64,000 bases of DNA from Chytridium lagenaria (Eukaryota > Chytridiomycota > Chytridiomycetes > Chytridiales > Chytridiaceae). The notes under the pieces are model-generated. The model was not told the origin of the DNA. It was given only the letters and a program-made list of their open reading frames with translations, and did no database searches. This document shows, piece after piece, positions 25,301-38,536 of this stretch. The stretch spans positions 62,001 through 126,000 of the forward strand of contig JAHLKC010000104.1 of NCBI GenBank assembly GCA_025449115.1, given 5' to 3'. A program made the position numbers and the translations under genes. Each line of letters starts with the position of its first letter. Position 1 is the stretch's first letter.

Positions 25301-25629
25301 ACATCAAATCGCTCATTAAGCAGCTTCAAGATAAGAACGGCATCATCATTCGTGGAGAAGGTCTGAAGCTCACACCTGAGTTTTTAAGATCTCTTGACTT
25401 GAAGCCGCAGAAGGAGAAGGACGAGAAAAAGGTTCCGACCGCGTCTAATCCTACGTCTCCCACGTCGCCGCGTGGCCCGCTCCCCGGTCTTCCTCTTGAG
25501 GACCTGGTGCGCCTCCTTGAAGAGTCTTATGTCAAAGCCGGTCCCGACAACAAGCGCTTAAACCGTCTTCCGACATTCCATGGGCGCACAGCCAAACAAG
25601 GGTCAAGCTCCAACAATCCCTACATCTGA
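22347..25629 (+). CDS. Polyproline/WH2-domain protein, probable actin regulator, otherwise unrecognised
   Basis: The start is MQQPLTPPRRSTSAVSQQS. The N-terminal 200 or so residues (IARSEEGAPISFDAAIATA..., ELLSAQQQGAAAAATNS) match no family I know. A very long polyproline region follows, built from tandem micro-exons. Directly after it comes a WH2-like actin-binding motif, MQAELFAAIRGG...LKKV (about 24511-24570). The C-terminal 350 residues (HLFIELLGHMETP, RNWVKGFRILDNLP, VVARVHMYRFDQ, NGIIIRGEGLKLTPEFL) are unrecognised. The order polyproline then WH2 suggests profilin plus G-actin binding, as in WASP/WIP-type proteins, but no WH1, FH2 or acidic Arp2/3-binding end is visible. The frame slips at TTTT 24737-24740 and again near 25280. 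It ends NNPYI at 25629. Confidence 0.8.
23341..24480 (+). repeat. Tandem array of symmetrical polyproline micro-exons
   Basis: Ten successive exons are all phase 2 at both ends and all a multiple of three long: 23341-23439 (99 nt), 23486-23524 (39), 23594-23692 (99), 23742-23783 (42), 23833-23871 (39), 23918-23968 (51), 24028-24069 (42), 24124-24168 (45), 24255-24290 (36) and 24364-24396 (33), followed by the long exon from 24441. Nearly every unit encodes an aromatic or Pro plus Gly-Gly followed by 6-12 prolines (FGGIPPPPPP, FGGPPPPPPP, PGGGPPPPPP). Donors are mostly GTAAGT or GTACGT and introns are about 44-86 nt. The pattern implies repeated tandem exon duplication. Any exon can be skipped without changing the frame. 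Confidence 0.9.
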
Positions 25630-25996
25630 TCTGATTCTTTTTTGAGTAAACTAATTATTATCACATTGCTGTTTGCGCATCCCAGAAATTTTGAATTATA
25701 AGCTTGAGCTCGGATTTAAAAGCATTTCATATATTGTTGAAAAAAAGCGGAGGAAATCAATTTAATGTGATAACGGACGTGTTTCCTCAGTGATGTTCAT
25801 GATAAAGACTTGCTCATCTTTTCCACCTCTTGACGGGCTGCAGGCCCCGACATATATACGTATTGCGGGATATTGGTTGTTTCTTACCAAAAACGTTGAA
25901 TGGCAATATAAAGGAAGAACGATAATTTGAGGTGTAATAGACATCTGTTTACTAAAAGACTCGTATAATAAATTCTCATAAATTCCCGCTCATTAT
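25630..25996. other. 3'-3' intergenic spacer
   Basis: This spacer lies between the convergent stops of the WH2 gene and asparaginyl-tRNA synthetase. It is A/T-rich and must hold both 3' untranslated regions. A 60-codon minus-strand ORF (25762-25944, MSITPQIIVLPLY...) contains a consensus-like GTAAGA...GCAG intron and could be a tiny gene, but nothing supports it beyond openness. Confidence 0.4.
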
Positions 25997-27967
25997 CTAT
26001 GGGGCACAGCGTCCTGGGAAACGGGGGTACAGGCAAACATCACGTACAGTGTATGCATTGAGGAACCATGCGAGGAATCGCTCGACTCCAAGTCCGCATC
26101 CACCGTGCTCGCAAGTACCGTACTTCCGCTGGTCAGTGAACCTGACAGAATATAGGGTCACTCCAAGCTCTTTAAGAGGCAAAAAAAAGGAGGGAAGTAC
26201 ATCCGAAAAGACTTACCAGTAGTAAGGGGTAGGGTCAATACCCTCACGTTTGTATCCAGCTAAAAGCTCCTGAAGATCCGAAATCCTCATACTGCCACCA
26301 ACAATCTCTCCAACGTTTGGCATCAAGACATCCACACTCTCCGTCAACCTCTCATCGTCGGCACACCTCTTCATGTAGAAACTTTTAATCTCCACAGGGA
26401 AACTTGCATAAGAGAATGGGCCTGCCAATTGTGTCCGTCATGAATCGTTCCGGCTTTTCAGGAATGTCTTCGCCGAATTTGAAATCTTCGCCAGTCTTTC
26501 GTTCTTGACGCCATGCTCGTTGAGCCACTTGATGGCGTCAGAGTATTCCATCCTCAAAAAGGGGGATTCGGGACGCTGGAACTTGGGGTTCATCTCCTTC
26601 ATGATGGCCGCACCTTCGGGGTCAGCAAAGACGCGATCAACGACACCCAAAACCTAAAGAGATACAGGTTTAACTGACGTTGCAGAAGTTTGTAGAGAAG
26701 AATCAAAAATAGTTGAAAAAGGTACCACACCATGCCCTCGATAAAGTCGAGCAGATCTGAAAAATCGATGAAGGAAAGCTCGATCTCGCAATGAGTAAAT
26801 TGCGATAAATGACGACGTGTGTGAGACTTTTCTGCACGGAAAGACTCGGCAATACAGTAGGCATCACCAATGGAAGGCAAGACTGTTTCCAGGTAGAGTT
26901 GGGAGCTTTGAGTAAGATACGCCTCTTCGTCGTAATATTTGAATGCGAAAAGAGTGGATCCACCCTCAACTTGAGTTTGAACCATCAAGGGAGGGGTGAT
27001 CTCGGTAAGATGTTTTGAGTTCAAATGGTCACGGAAGGCTTTGAGGACAATGTGCCTCATCCTAAGAGTGCTGGAAACCTTCTGGTTCCTGATGACAAGG
27101 TGTCTCAAGTCCAACAAGAGATCGGGGCTGGATTCCTAGATGAAGGGAGAATGATAAGTCTAACGAAGAAAGAAAGAATGTGCATATCCTAAAACTCACG
27201 TCGTTGAACTGGTTCTCAAAGGAATCCTCTCCTGCAGGTGCTTTTCCGATCATCTCCCAGTAGTCCACAACAAGCTCATGACCACCAGGAGCAGTCTTCC
27301 CAGGTGGCAAGGCTTCAAGAAGCCCGTACACCTTTATGGTGGATTCTCTTGTCAGAGTCACCGCATCGTAAGTATGGCACTTAAGCTGTTGTCAGCGAAA
27401 CACACGCAAATTCATAAATGCATACCAGTTTGCCTTTAAGGAGACACTGCATGAATCCAGATCCATCCCTCAAAACAACAAACATCATATCCTTGCCCTG
27501 AACCCTCAAGTTATGAACCCATCCAGAGACAGCGACTCTTTGTCCGCGGTGCTCAGCTCCGCTACGAATCTTGATCTAACGCATTCGGTCAGCTTTAGAT
27601 TTTAAAGTCGATATCTCACGTTCTTAGATTTAGGAAGACTCGCATCCTGAGTCAACACAACATTCTTTGCCTCCTCCAATCGCCTCGCCTCATCAGCCGC
27701 CTTCGATGCAGCTTCATCCGCATCCTTCGCAGCAGCAGCAGCAGCCTTCTGCTTCTTCTTCTCGTTCAGCTCCCACCCCTTTTTGGCTTTCTTCAATGCT
27801 GCTCCAGAGATCGGCTGGTATCCCTCTGCCTCCACCTTCCGAACTTGGATCTTGACGTTTTCATCGCCATTGACGGATTCCAGTGCGCGAAGGGGGGTCT
27901 TAAAGGGTGATGTCTCGGTTCCGGCTCCAGTAGTGTCGTCTCCTTTCTGCTCACACACGTAAACCAT
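25997..27967 (-). CDS. DED81: Asparaginyl-tRNA synthetase, cytosolic
   Basis: This class IIb aminoacyl-tRNA synthetase joins Asn to tRNA-Asn. The N-terminal extension starts [16 protein letters not shown] with an Ala/Lys/Glu-rich helical stretch typical of eukaryotic cytosolic AsnRS. The anticodon-binding OB fold contains [19 protein letters not shown]. Catalytic motifs follow: [46 protein letters not shown] (motif 2), and the end [14 protein letters not shown] (motif 3) with [16 protein letters not shown], stop at 25997. The frame slips at 26497-26499 before [14 protein letters not shown] and again near 26408 before [10 protein letters not shown]; one base at a homopolymer repairs each. An intron at about 26169-26218 splits the Trp codon before FTDQRKYG. 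Confidence 0.96.
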
Positions 27968-28131
27968 GTTGTCTAAATCTGATGAGAAAAAAAATGAATT
28001 TCATGATGATTTGGGTTCTTATCGGTTTTGTCTGTGCGAGGAAATGTATTTAATAAATTAGGCACTTTGCCTCACTTTTAATGGAAGAGATGAGCTGGTC
28101 CGGTGATGATAAGTTTTCTTCTTCCTTTATA

Positions 28132-31007
28132 TTAATACACGACTGCATGCTCGGCGTAAAGCAAAGTCCTCAAGCGGAAGTAGTCTGACCCCATTGGTCC
28201 CTCCAACATCAATCGCCCACCCTGTCCACGCCTCACTACAACGCTCTTATTCACAAGAAGTGTTCCAGCCACAAACTCTGCATCAAACCCTTGATCAACT
28301 ACTGCACGTCGGAATTCTGATAATCGGACATCGCCAACAATCACGGGAACACGTGACAGATGGTATTCCATAGGCAAAAGATCCAGAGTAGGAATGTTGG
28401 AGCTGACGGAAGAAGGTTTCTTGTCCATATCCATATCATTGTCCTCATTTTCTTTGAGAACGGCAGGGGCCGTATCAGCCATTTTGATGAATCCGGAGAT
28501 GTACGCAATCTCATAATCATCCACCTAAAGTACAGTAAGCAACCAGGAGTGGCAATTTATAGAAACCTTTTCCATATTCAACGACGTGACCAAAGAGTCC
28601 GTCAACTTGATCTGAATGTCATGTAAAAGAATGTAAGAAAGCTTAAAAACTATATGCATTCTTAGTAGGTCTACAAACCTGGTAGACATTTGTCGCAATA
28701 GAAACATTAATCCACTCATCCTTCTTTGGGCAAAACACATCGTTCGTCAACGCATTGTGCTCCAAGCACAAATGATTCCATGCTTTTAATCGCTTCTTCG
28801 GTTCCATGTATAAGAACCTTATACATTAGTTGGAGTGAATCAGTAAGGCAAGGCGTACTAGTTTTCTTGGAGCAAGTTGCGAGAGAATCTCCTTTGTCGA
28901 CCTCCCATCGATTCGACCTTCAAAATCGATGTAAATAACTCTGCACCGAACATTCACGACAACAGATTCCGTAATATACTTTGAGGGTGGTCCCGCCTCA
29001 ATTTTAGTTGCCGGTGAAACAGCTTGTGGCATAGGTATCTACGAGTATGAGATATTGCAGAGGATTTTAAGGAAACCCGTAATATGTTATCATCACTTAC
29101 CGCTTCTGAGGGATCATCCGCATCCGGTAACTCTCCAGCTGAAAACAGAGTCGGATCAATAACCTCTCCATAATCATCCACCCTCCGTCTAGGCTCGACA
29201 CAAGGAAACATCTTGAAGCTCTGTGCCTGTTTAAAGTACCCCGTCGACCGAACAGTGTCTTTAACGTAAACATCAAACTGGTTTGAGCTAGTTTTTCCTT
29301 GAAGTTCCACATCTTCTTCTTCTTCACTTAAATCACTCTCATCATCCTCCATCATATTGCGCGTTCGAAGAGCTTCTTCGGCGGCCTCCTTCTCTTTTCG
29401 TGCTGCTTCCTTTGCGACGTACTCTGCAAGTTCTTCGCCTTCAAGCTCCACTGATCGGGATAACTGCAAGATCTTCAGCAATTGATGTATTTAATAACGT
29501 ACTTCCAAAGGAATATCGATGGAGACGTTCGCGAGAGCATCCTGTCGCTGAAAAGATCCCCATTCGTCAAACAAACGCCTTGCCATCGAACCTGGGGGTC
29601 CCCGATCTGGTAGAATAATAGTATTTTCCTGACTCGATGACCACGTAAGAAACAGCTCACGCGCAAACCCGCAATCCAAACTTGGTAGTGTCGCAATAAC
29701 AACCTTCGGTCCCCGGAATTTTTCCAGTTCCTTCAATTTATGTAACAGATTCACATGCCTGTTCACGTTACAGTTAACTTGCCAATACCGTAGTAAAAAG
29801 ACTTACTGGAAATCAAACGGGGCTTTTCGATCCTGTGCTATCAGGGACGAAATACCTTCACCCATCCATTCCAGCATTCGTTTTGGCGACATTGATGACG
29901 GAGAAGCTTTGATTTTGATAAATAGACTAACGCGTATCTCGAGAGTTCAGGGGATGTTGACCAGAAACTTTCCAAAAGGTAAGTTATCTACAGTATACAT
30001 TAGCATTCATTTTTAAGATACCAAAGCACAGCACCTCTAGAGATCTTGTGGCTGACTCAACGGGAATCAAGATATTTGCACCAGTCGATAAGGATTGCTG
30101 GAGAGTGTCTTGATGATTATTAACAACATTCAAGTACATCTGCTAACTTACTGAACAAAATCTCATCTCTCTGTCGTCGTCTTAGCTGAGTAACTAATGC
30201 ATTAAAGCAATCGGTGATCAATATAGACGGCCGACTAAGCGCATCACTAAGAATTACAGCCTTGTTCAAATGCCTATGTTAGGATTAGCATTATTAAAAA
30301 TTCAAAGGCATGCCTTTCTTTTATGTGATTATAATCGACAGCATATACGATTTCGTCCGTATCCTTTCGGATCTTCCATATGGTTCCTCCTAACGAATGA
30401 CCTGCATTATACGCCGTGATAGTAATTCCTTTGCACTTTCCTACACATTGTGAGCCCATTTATGACAGTGTATTCATACCAGTCAAAGCCAACGGCTGTG
30501 AATATCTCAGCGGAACCACTTTTCCGAAAGCCAAATCCACATCTTGCAGACTGAAGGCATTGAAATCTTCCGCATTCCTTTTAGACTGATATGCATCGTA
30601 AAGACACATCTGCCCTAAATCGTGGACAGGATACGTCGCATATGCTGGGCAACTTAACCCAAGCTTTGTTACTGCATAACTTTTAAGGATTTTATTTAGA
30701 TACAATATTATCTTTCCCAAAAGATGATTGCTTACGGATATGCGCCAACATGCCTCAGATCTGCATGGGTGAGAAGCACTGCATCAACATGCCGTGCAAT
30801 GCTATAAATGGATTGTTTGCATCAGGGTTATGGGTGCTGGATTAATGAATAACTGAACCTGGACAAGGACTGAAGGTCTGCGGTGTCAAAGGTATCGCTC
30901 CAGCCGCAGTCAAGTAGTATACGGATGTCGTCTATTTGTAGCAAGTAGCAAAGGGACCCTTCATCTGTCGCTCCTGCCAGAGGGACAAAACGGATGAACG
31001 AGGTCAT
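28132..31007 (-). CDS. CFT2: Cleavage and polyadenylation factor subunit Cft2/CPSF100
   Basis: The start is [18 protein letters not shown], then [12 protein letters not shown], a metallo-beta-lactamase opening. The metal site is degenerate: [18 protein letters not shown] instead of HxHxDH, as known for inactive CPSF100. [21 protein letters not shown] and [12 protein letters not shown] belong to the lactamase/beta-CASP fold. A long acidic region ([17 protein letters not shown]) follows. The C-terminal domain has [21 protein letters not shown] and [15 protein letters not shown], ending at 28132. The protein pairs with the CPSF73 nuclease in pre-mRNA 3' processing, so this window holds two 3'-end factors (with PCF11). 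At least ten short introns are present. It is tandem with the AsnRS gene, about 165 bp upstream of it. Confidence 0.94.
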
Positions 31008-31101
31008 AAGGTGAGACTTATAAATTTTTTGCAACTCTAACGAGGCGAAAGGTGGTGGGTGTATGCGGTTGTATGGGGGAATGTAGTATGATTTGCATGC
31101 T

Positions 31102-31870
31102 TTAAAGTAGAGTACAATTGACCTTTTGCGACCGCCGTTTGGACTTGAGCGCGAGTTTTGCTGCGCAGGCAAAAATCTCGTTCACGCCCTCCCCTGTTCT
31201 CGACGAACATTCAAAGAACTTCTTTGCTCCGATCTCAGTCGCTACCCTTTGACCCTAAAAAAAAGAGAATTAAGTTTTAATATTAAAGTTTTGAATTACA
31301 CGGAGGAGCTTACTTCTTCGTAGGAAACAGGCTTTAATGAATTTTGACGAAGGGTCTCGATGATACCAGCATCGTTTCTTAAGTCGCTTTTCATTCCAAC
31401 TAGAATTCTTGGGCAGTCTGGAAGAAAGTGATTGACTTCGGGGAACCACTAGTGGTTCATGAACATTTAGTTTTTATCTACCAATAGCGATTCCCAGTTT
31501 ACCTTATCCCTCACATTCCAGCATGTGGGAGGTTTCGAAACATCGTATCCAACAATCACCACATCACTTCCAGGATAGCTCAGAGGTCTCAATCTGTCGT
31601 ATTCCTCTTGACCGGCCGTATCCCATAAAGAGAGCTCGACGCATTTGTTCTGGGTGATGATCGTGGATACAAAGTTCTCAAAGATCGTGGGCACATAGAC
31701 CTTGTGCTCTTATCAGCCAACTGCGACGGATTGCGTTAGCTTACCTCTGGGAACTCTAGCCCTGAATGAACCATCAGCAGCGCTGTTTTCCCACATCCTC
31801 CATCACCCACCACTACAAGCTTCTTTCTGATCTTCATCATGCTCGCCTGATCTTCACTTTCTCTCGTCAT
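31102..31870 (-). CDS. Rho-family small GTPase (Rho3/Rho4-like)
   Basis: The start is [17 protein letters not shown], then the P-loop [11 protein letters not shown], switch [10 protein letters not shown], and switch [24 protein letters not shown], the Rho-family insert-bearing pattern with QEEY as in fungal Rho3/Rho4. The G4 motif reads [10 protein letters not shown], with Met where Ras has Asn; Rho3/Rho4 proteins also vary here. The end is [13 protein letters not shown], a polybasic stretch plus a CaaX box; the final Leu predicts geranylgeranylation and membrane anchoring. Such GTPases direct actin, exocytosis and septation (family knowledge). Short introns occur after HSGLEFPE and near [11 protein letters not shown]. 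The stop at 31102 lies about 95 bp before the CFT2 start on the same strand. Confidence 0.93.
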
Positions 31871-32827
31871 CTTGGGTGGAGGTGTGGGGAGGTTTATGTC
31901 GATAATAAGAGTGTGAATGTTTTTGGAGGCAAGACAAGTGACAATTTACTGATGGGTTTGTTTACTCGAAAAATTCTGGATAAGGGAATGGATGGCTGAT
32001 CAACATTACCAATCCTTCGACATGTTCTACGTTTTACAAATGCTTGGAGCGTTGAAAAACCTGAGCATTTGCTATCAGACCTAGAAGACTTCAAAAACAG
32101 AACTCGGTAGCCGTGCATCCAGGGGATCGAAGCTGTCAGAGACGTGAGGTTGAAAGTACTCAGTAGTCCTTTCATCTTTATTGATTAGAGAGATCGCGGG
32201 ACCAAGATGATGCAAAAGACTCTGAAGATTGAGTTTTTATCCGTATAAGCGCCTTACGGACAAAGACTTACTTAAAGAAAGAAGGGAAACAGCACGAAGT
32301 TTTGAATGGACGTGGGTGTCATATAGTTCTGGGCTCAGAATCGCGGCTCCTCCTTTACGTATAGTCTTTTAAAACTGCTCAAGTCCTCAATTACTCAGAT
32401 ACATTATGTTTAAGTATATACAGCCGGTGGCGCTATGACGAGGCAAGAATTTGCCTGCAGGTATATACGTAGAAAGCAAGCGGAGGTCACGCGCACTGCG
32501 AAACGCAAAAGATGATTGCAATCCTATCTAGCCTGCGGCGTCCATTGCCATATCCCCCTTTGCTAATCTACCGATGCCTGTGTCAAATGTCAATCCGCAA
32601 AACGACCGCGGTGTTTCTGCTCAAAAGTATGTGTAATATCGTGATCTACTATGTATCTGGCTGGGAATTTAGAGAAGGAATTTTAAGAATCCTTCGTGGA
32701 AAATAAAGGACAAGGTATATTAGTTAAGGAATAGCGAGGGAATTATTGTTGTGTGATCGCTTTTTTGATGTGTTAACCATATCTTTGTCTTGTGCTGTTT
32801 CCGCAGTTTGTAACACATCAACCAAAG
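31871..32827. other. Intergenic region with divergent promoters
   Basis: Nearly 1 kb lies between the divergent Rho GTPase and DDX41 starts, large for this window. Small ORFs on both strands (about 31894-32175 minus, 32512-32706 plus) have no recognisable content. A perfect six-base inverted repeat (AGGCAA...TTGCCT) lies near 32443-32458. No gene or RNA was recognised. Confidence 0.5.
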
Positions 32828-35081
<2,254 letters not shown>

Positions 35082-35177
35082 TTAAATAAATTATTAATTT
35101 CATGAGCGTGTGCCTTTCTCTTTTATGATGTCTTCTGCTATTCATGTTCCCCCTATAAAAAAAGGCTCTATTTATTC

Positions 35178-36290
35178 CTATAAGATTTGAAGCTCTATTC
35201 CAAACGCTTTTCGAGGAATTTGCTTTAATTCTGTCATCAATCCCAAGCTATAGACAATTCTTCGGTATTGCCCTTCGACCTTCACGCCAATACCCTGATT
35301 GATAACAAGAACACGTCAACTTTGTGAAAGTCTGGAATAATAAAAAAACGTCTCACATCTTTCAAGCTAAACTTTCCTTTCAATAAATGCCCTTCACTTG
35401 GAGAGTATTCAATCCCAACAGCCACATCAGAGTCATAACTGTAGACATTAAATTGATAGCTGGTTGACATTGTCGTGTGAGGGCTGACGTTCGTGGTGTA
35501 AGAAGAGCCAACATGGCCCATCATCGGATTTGCGGCAAACGTGATAACGGACATATCATTCTCAGACTCGTCTCTGTATTGAGCACCGCATGATACTGTA
35601 TAAACATTAGGGTGTTAAAGATAATGAATTTGACTCACAGCCACCACTCCGCTCCTTTGCCGTATAATAAACCTCTCCACCTAACGACCAACTAGAAACC
35701 GGAGTTTATGTAGTCCAGTCACGCCAAATACATAATCATCGGAACAAAACGAAGCCTCAACACTAGCGTCATTAGTCTGATAAACGACTTGCGTCGACAC
35801 CTTGTGACATTAGCCATGGCGATAATGGCATGCCTACCTGCGAATAATCCGTATCCCACGAACTTAACCAGACAACGATAACATTGTATTTCTGTTAAGC
35901 TTATGAAAATAGAGACACTCCAGCCTCGCATCTTCAAAGATCCTTCCATACAGTAAAAATCGCTGCTCGTCGGACTTTTCCGCCTTGGGACGACTCCGAG
36001 ACGTCCGTTCCAGCAACTCATTAGGACTAAAAGGTGCATTTAGCCCTAAAGATGAGAACAGGAACCCCGCAGATCGTTGCTTGGGAAGGCCTATTGAGTA
36101 CGAGCTTTTGAGTTGAGGTGATATTGACTTTGTGAGAGTGATGGAGGCAGTTTCTGGACATTCGAAATGGAGGATATCTGATGATGGGATCAGTCGTAAT
36201 GATGGATGAAAAGGGAACCTTTGGATCGTCCAGTAATATTGGAGAAGAGCCTGTCGTGGTCAAATCCAACGGCTCGGGAAAAGTAGCCAT
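35178..36290 (-). CDS. MDM10: Mdm10, ERMES/SAM outer-membrane beta-barrel
   Basis: The minus-strand product carries Mdm10 signatures: HFECPETASITLTKSISPQ, then SSYSIG...SAGFLFSSLGLNAPF, GEVYYTAKERSGG, ANPMMGHVGSSYT and STSYQFNVYSYDSDVAVG. The C-terminal exon reads GIGVKVEGQYRRIV..RKAFGIELQIL, stop at 35178. Mdm10 is a 19-strand beta-barrel that tethers ER to mitochondria and helps the SAM complex insert Tom40. ERMES is a fungal marker, although some protists have it. The start MATFPEPLDL at 36290 is the only ATG seen, but the first 35 or so residues do not resemble the family and the frame shifts before DILHFECP, so the true 5' end is uncertain. DLT1 ends only 24 bp upstream. Confidence 0.85.
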
Positions 36291-36314
36291 AACAAAAGGA
36301 CAGATAATCCAACA

Positions 36315-37254
36315 TTATTTATTTACAAGTTTTGAAGTACGATTTGAGATGGAGATGCGGGGTATACTCTTGATGAGAAGAGAGACTGTTTTCATCAATT
36401 CTAAATAATCGGACTCGGTTGGCTCTGCAGGCGCGAAATAGATTTTCTCATACTGTTCACAGAATAGGGTCTAGTACGTGGTAAGAGCAGAGTAAAGAAA
36501 GGAAAAAGGTTACCCCAAAGGATGGATCCACAACATGGTTTCTAATAAGATACTTGATATATTGTCGAGAAGTTAGGCGTGTATCCCTCCGGAGTGCAGG
36601 ATTAAACTGAACTGCTGCATTTTCTTGCATAATTTTACAAGATGTACCAGACTCGTTAGACTTACCTACTATCTCCATGGTTTGGCATGCAGCAGTGCGA
36701 AAGTGTACAGGATGTTGTGCTGATCCTGTTATTATACCAGATCAATATAGTGCTCAACTGAAAAAAAAAGGTATTTAAAATACTGACCAACTTTCCCCCA
36801 TCCGTTCATTCTACGATCCTGATCTGACGGTTTGGCCAGAGATCTAATCGAGGCAGCCTTCGAAAGTTCACTTTGAATATATCGATGTACAGTCTATCAA
36901 AATCGTCAATATCATAAGTGTCAAAGTTATTCAAACCTTGGGAAGGTCAGACTGGTTTATGGGAACATATAGTTTTGGAATATCCAGAAGCGAGGCCTGG
37001 TTCGATATCTTCCTCGCTGACACAATAAACAGTGCCCCGCCAAACTATTAGATATCAGAATTAGCCTGTCATAATAAACTTACCAACATAACCATAGCAC
37101 CTCCTACAGTAAACACATATCGTGTGGCCAAATCCACAGGTCTTAATCTCAAAATGCGCAGAAAAAGGTCCAGTCCAGTAACTCCAAGAAGGAGTGCAGC
37201 CAACAGAAACAGCGCAAACAGGGACGACACATTGCACACTCGAATCTGAGCCAT
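36315..37254 (-). CDS. DLT1: Dlt1-like fungal membrane protein (defect at low temperature)
   Basis: The start is MAQIRVCNVSSLFALFLLAALL, with two N-terminal hydrophobic segments (VCNVSSLF...GVTGLDLF and TRYVFTVGGAMVMLV). A conserved soluble part follows: ARKISNQASLLDIPKLYVP, SDLPK/TVHRYIQSELSKA, IKYLIRNHVVDPSFG and the C-terminal LFCEQYEKIYFAPAEPTE with a final helical ELMKTVSLLIKS. The latter matches the Dlt1 family pattern of Tyr-Glu plus Arg/Phe/Pro followed by a Leu-rich end. The molecular role in yeast is unknown beyond cold tolerance. The stop is at 36315 and the start at 37254; the neighbouring J-protein start is 30 bp away on the other strand. Identification is from pattern memory, moderately sure. 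Confidence 0.7.
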
Positions 37255-37284
37255 CACATTTGACTAGAAATTTATACAACTACT
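37255..37284. promoter_or_regulatory. Thirty-base divergent start-to-start spacer
   Basis: Only 30 bp separate the ATG of DLT1 (minus, 37254) from the ATG of the DNAJC17-like gene (plus, 37285). Any bidirectional promoter must overlap coding sequence, or leaders must be almost absent. Confidence 0.55.
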
Positions 37285-38418
37285 ATGGAGGACGACTGGT
37301 ATGGACTATTAGGTGTTCCGTCTACAGCGACTGTGAAGGAAATCAATAAGGCCTATAGGTGCGTTTGAATAAGAAGGATCGCTGTGGGGTGAATTGATTT
37401 AATTAGCTAACGGGTTGTAGACAGGCAGCTTTAAAGTGCCATCCAGGTTGGAATGAGCCATTGAACTGATAAACTGACAAAACGTCGAAGACAAGGTCGG
37501 CAGTGAGGATACAGTTGCAGGTTAGTTCCTAGATTGTTCAAGTAATTCTAACACTATTTTAGCGGCATTATTTTTAAGACTGAAAGAAGCCGTTAGTTCC
37601 TTTCATATAACTCGGCCTAAGCTTTCTTATAGGTCGAACATCTTTCGGACACCCAGAAACGTCAAGAATATGATAACCTTTATAAAGCAAAGATGGCTCA
37701 AAAAGCTCGGACGGATCAACTGGACTCAGCCCGGCGGAAAAGAAAAGAAGGTTTTAAAGGATATATCATGGCTAAATTACTTATTGCCCAGATTTGGAGG
37801 CTAAGGAGTCGGCTGCCAAAAGGAGTCGAATGGATGCAGATGAACGGGCGATAAACTTGGAAAAGATTGATAGATTGCGGAAAGAAAATCTTCAAAAGCT
37901 GGATGAGGCTATGGGGGTCCCTTCAGCATCAAAAGCTGCAAAGGATGAAAAGCAGTCTTTTGTGAATCCGAACATTCCAATGACAGAGAAAAAGGAAGGC
38001 ATTTTGGTGGTTAAGCCAAGAAAAGGATATTCACCAACTGAAGACGAAGTTCGGAGTATTTTCTTTAAATATGGTGAATTTACCCTGGTTTCTACAAAAA
38101 AGTCTTTTCTAATGGCTTTTCCCGACGAGTCAATTTTGGTAACTACTGTTTTAAAAGGGGTCTTGATCTGATGTTTTGGCAGATACGAATCTTACGCGAC
38201 AGTACGAATCCGATTCTCTCTAAATTTAAAATTATGGCCCAAGAAGAGAAGATTCCTGACATTGATCAGCCACTGCCTAAACCGAATCCGTAATTCACGA
38301 AAACATTACAAGCGACTTTGAGATGGAGATTTTGAGGCACATGAGACAACGAGATCGTAGAAAGCAAAGGCTAAAATGGCCAACGAAGCTAGTTAATATT
38401 TATATATTCTGTAAATAA
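37285..38418 (+). CDS. DNAJC17/Cwf23-like J-protein of the spliceosome
   Basis: The start is MEDDWYGLLGVPSTATVKEIN, a J-domain opening, with the HPD loop in LKCHPG/D at about 37435-37445 (sequence near the intron is slightly disrupted). EHLSDTQKRQEYDNLYKAK ends the J-domain. A long charged helix follows (SAAKRSRMDADERAINLEKIDRLRKEN), then an RRM-like part (VVKPRKGYSPTEDEVRSIFF). The tail SDFEMEILRHMRQRDRRKQ resembles the DNAJC17 end. DNAJC17/Cwf23 regulates spliceosome disassembly (family knowledge). The frame slips at 38285-38286, where one extra A joins the RRM part to SVIHENITSDFEM. The stop is at 38416-38418. Confidence 0.88.
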
Positions 38419-38536
38419 TCACCCGCTTATTTGTACAATTTGACCCCAGGATGTTGTTGTGCCTCCTTACATTTATACCCTAACCATTCGCTTGTTCACA
38501 TATTCATTATGGTATAGATAAATTGGAGACAATTTC

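Noticed and set aside
25762..25944. 60-codon minus-strand ORF between WH2 and AsnRS genes
   Set aside because: Open frame only, no motif, and located where two 3' untranslated regions must lie. Kept as a remark in the spacer entry.
31894..32175. Minus-strand ORF upstream of the Rho GTPase
   Set aside because: No similarity or motif, unusual composition, and it lies in the likely promoter and leader region.
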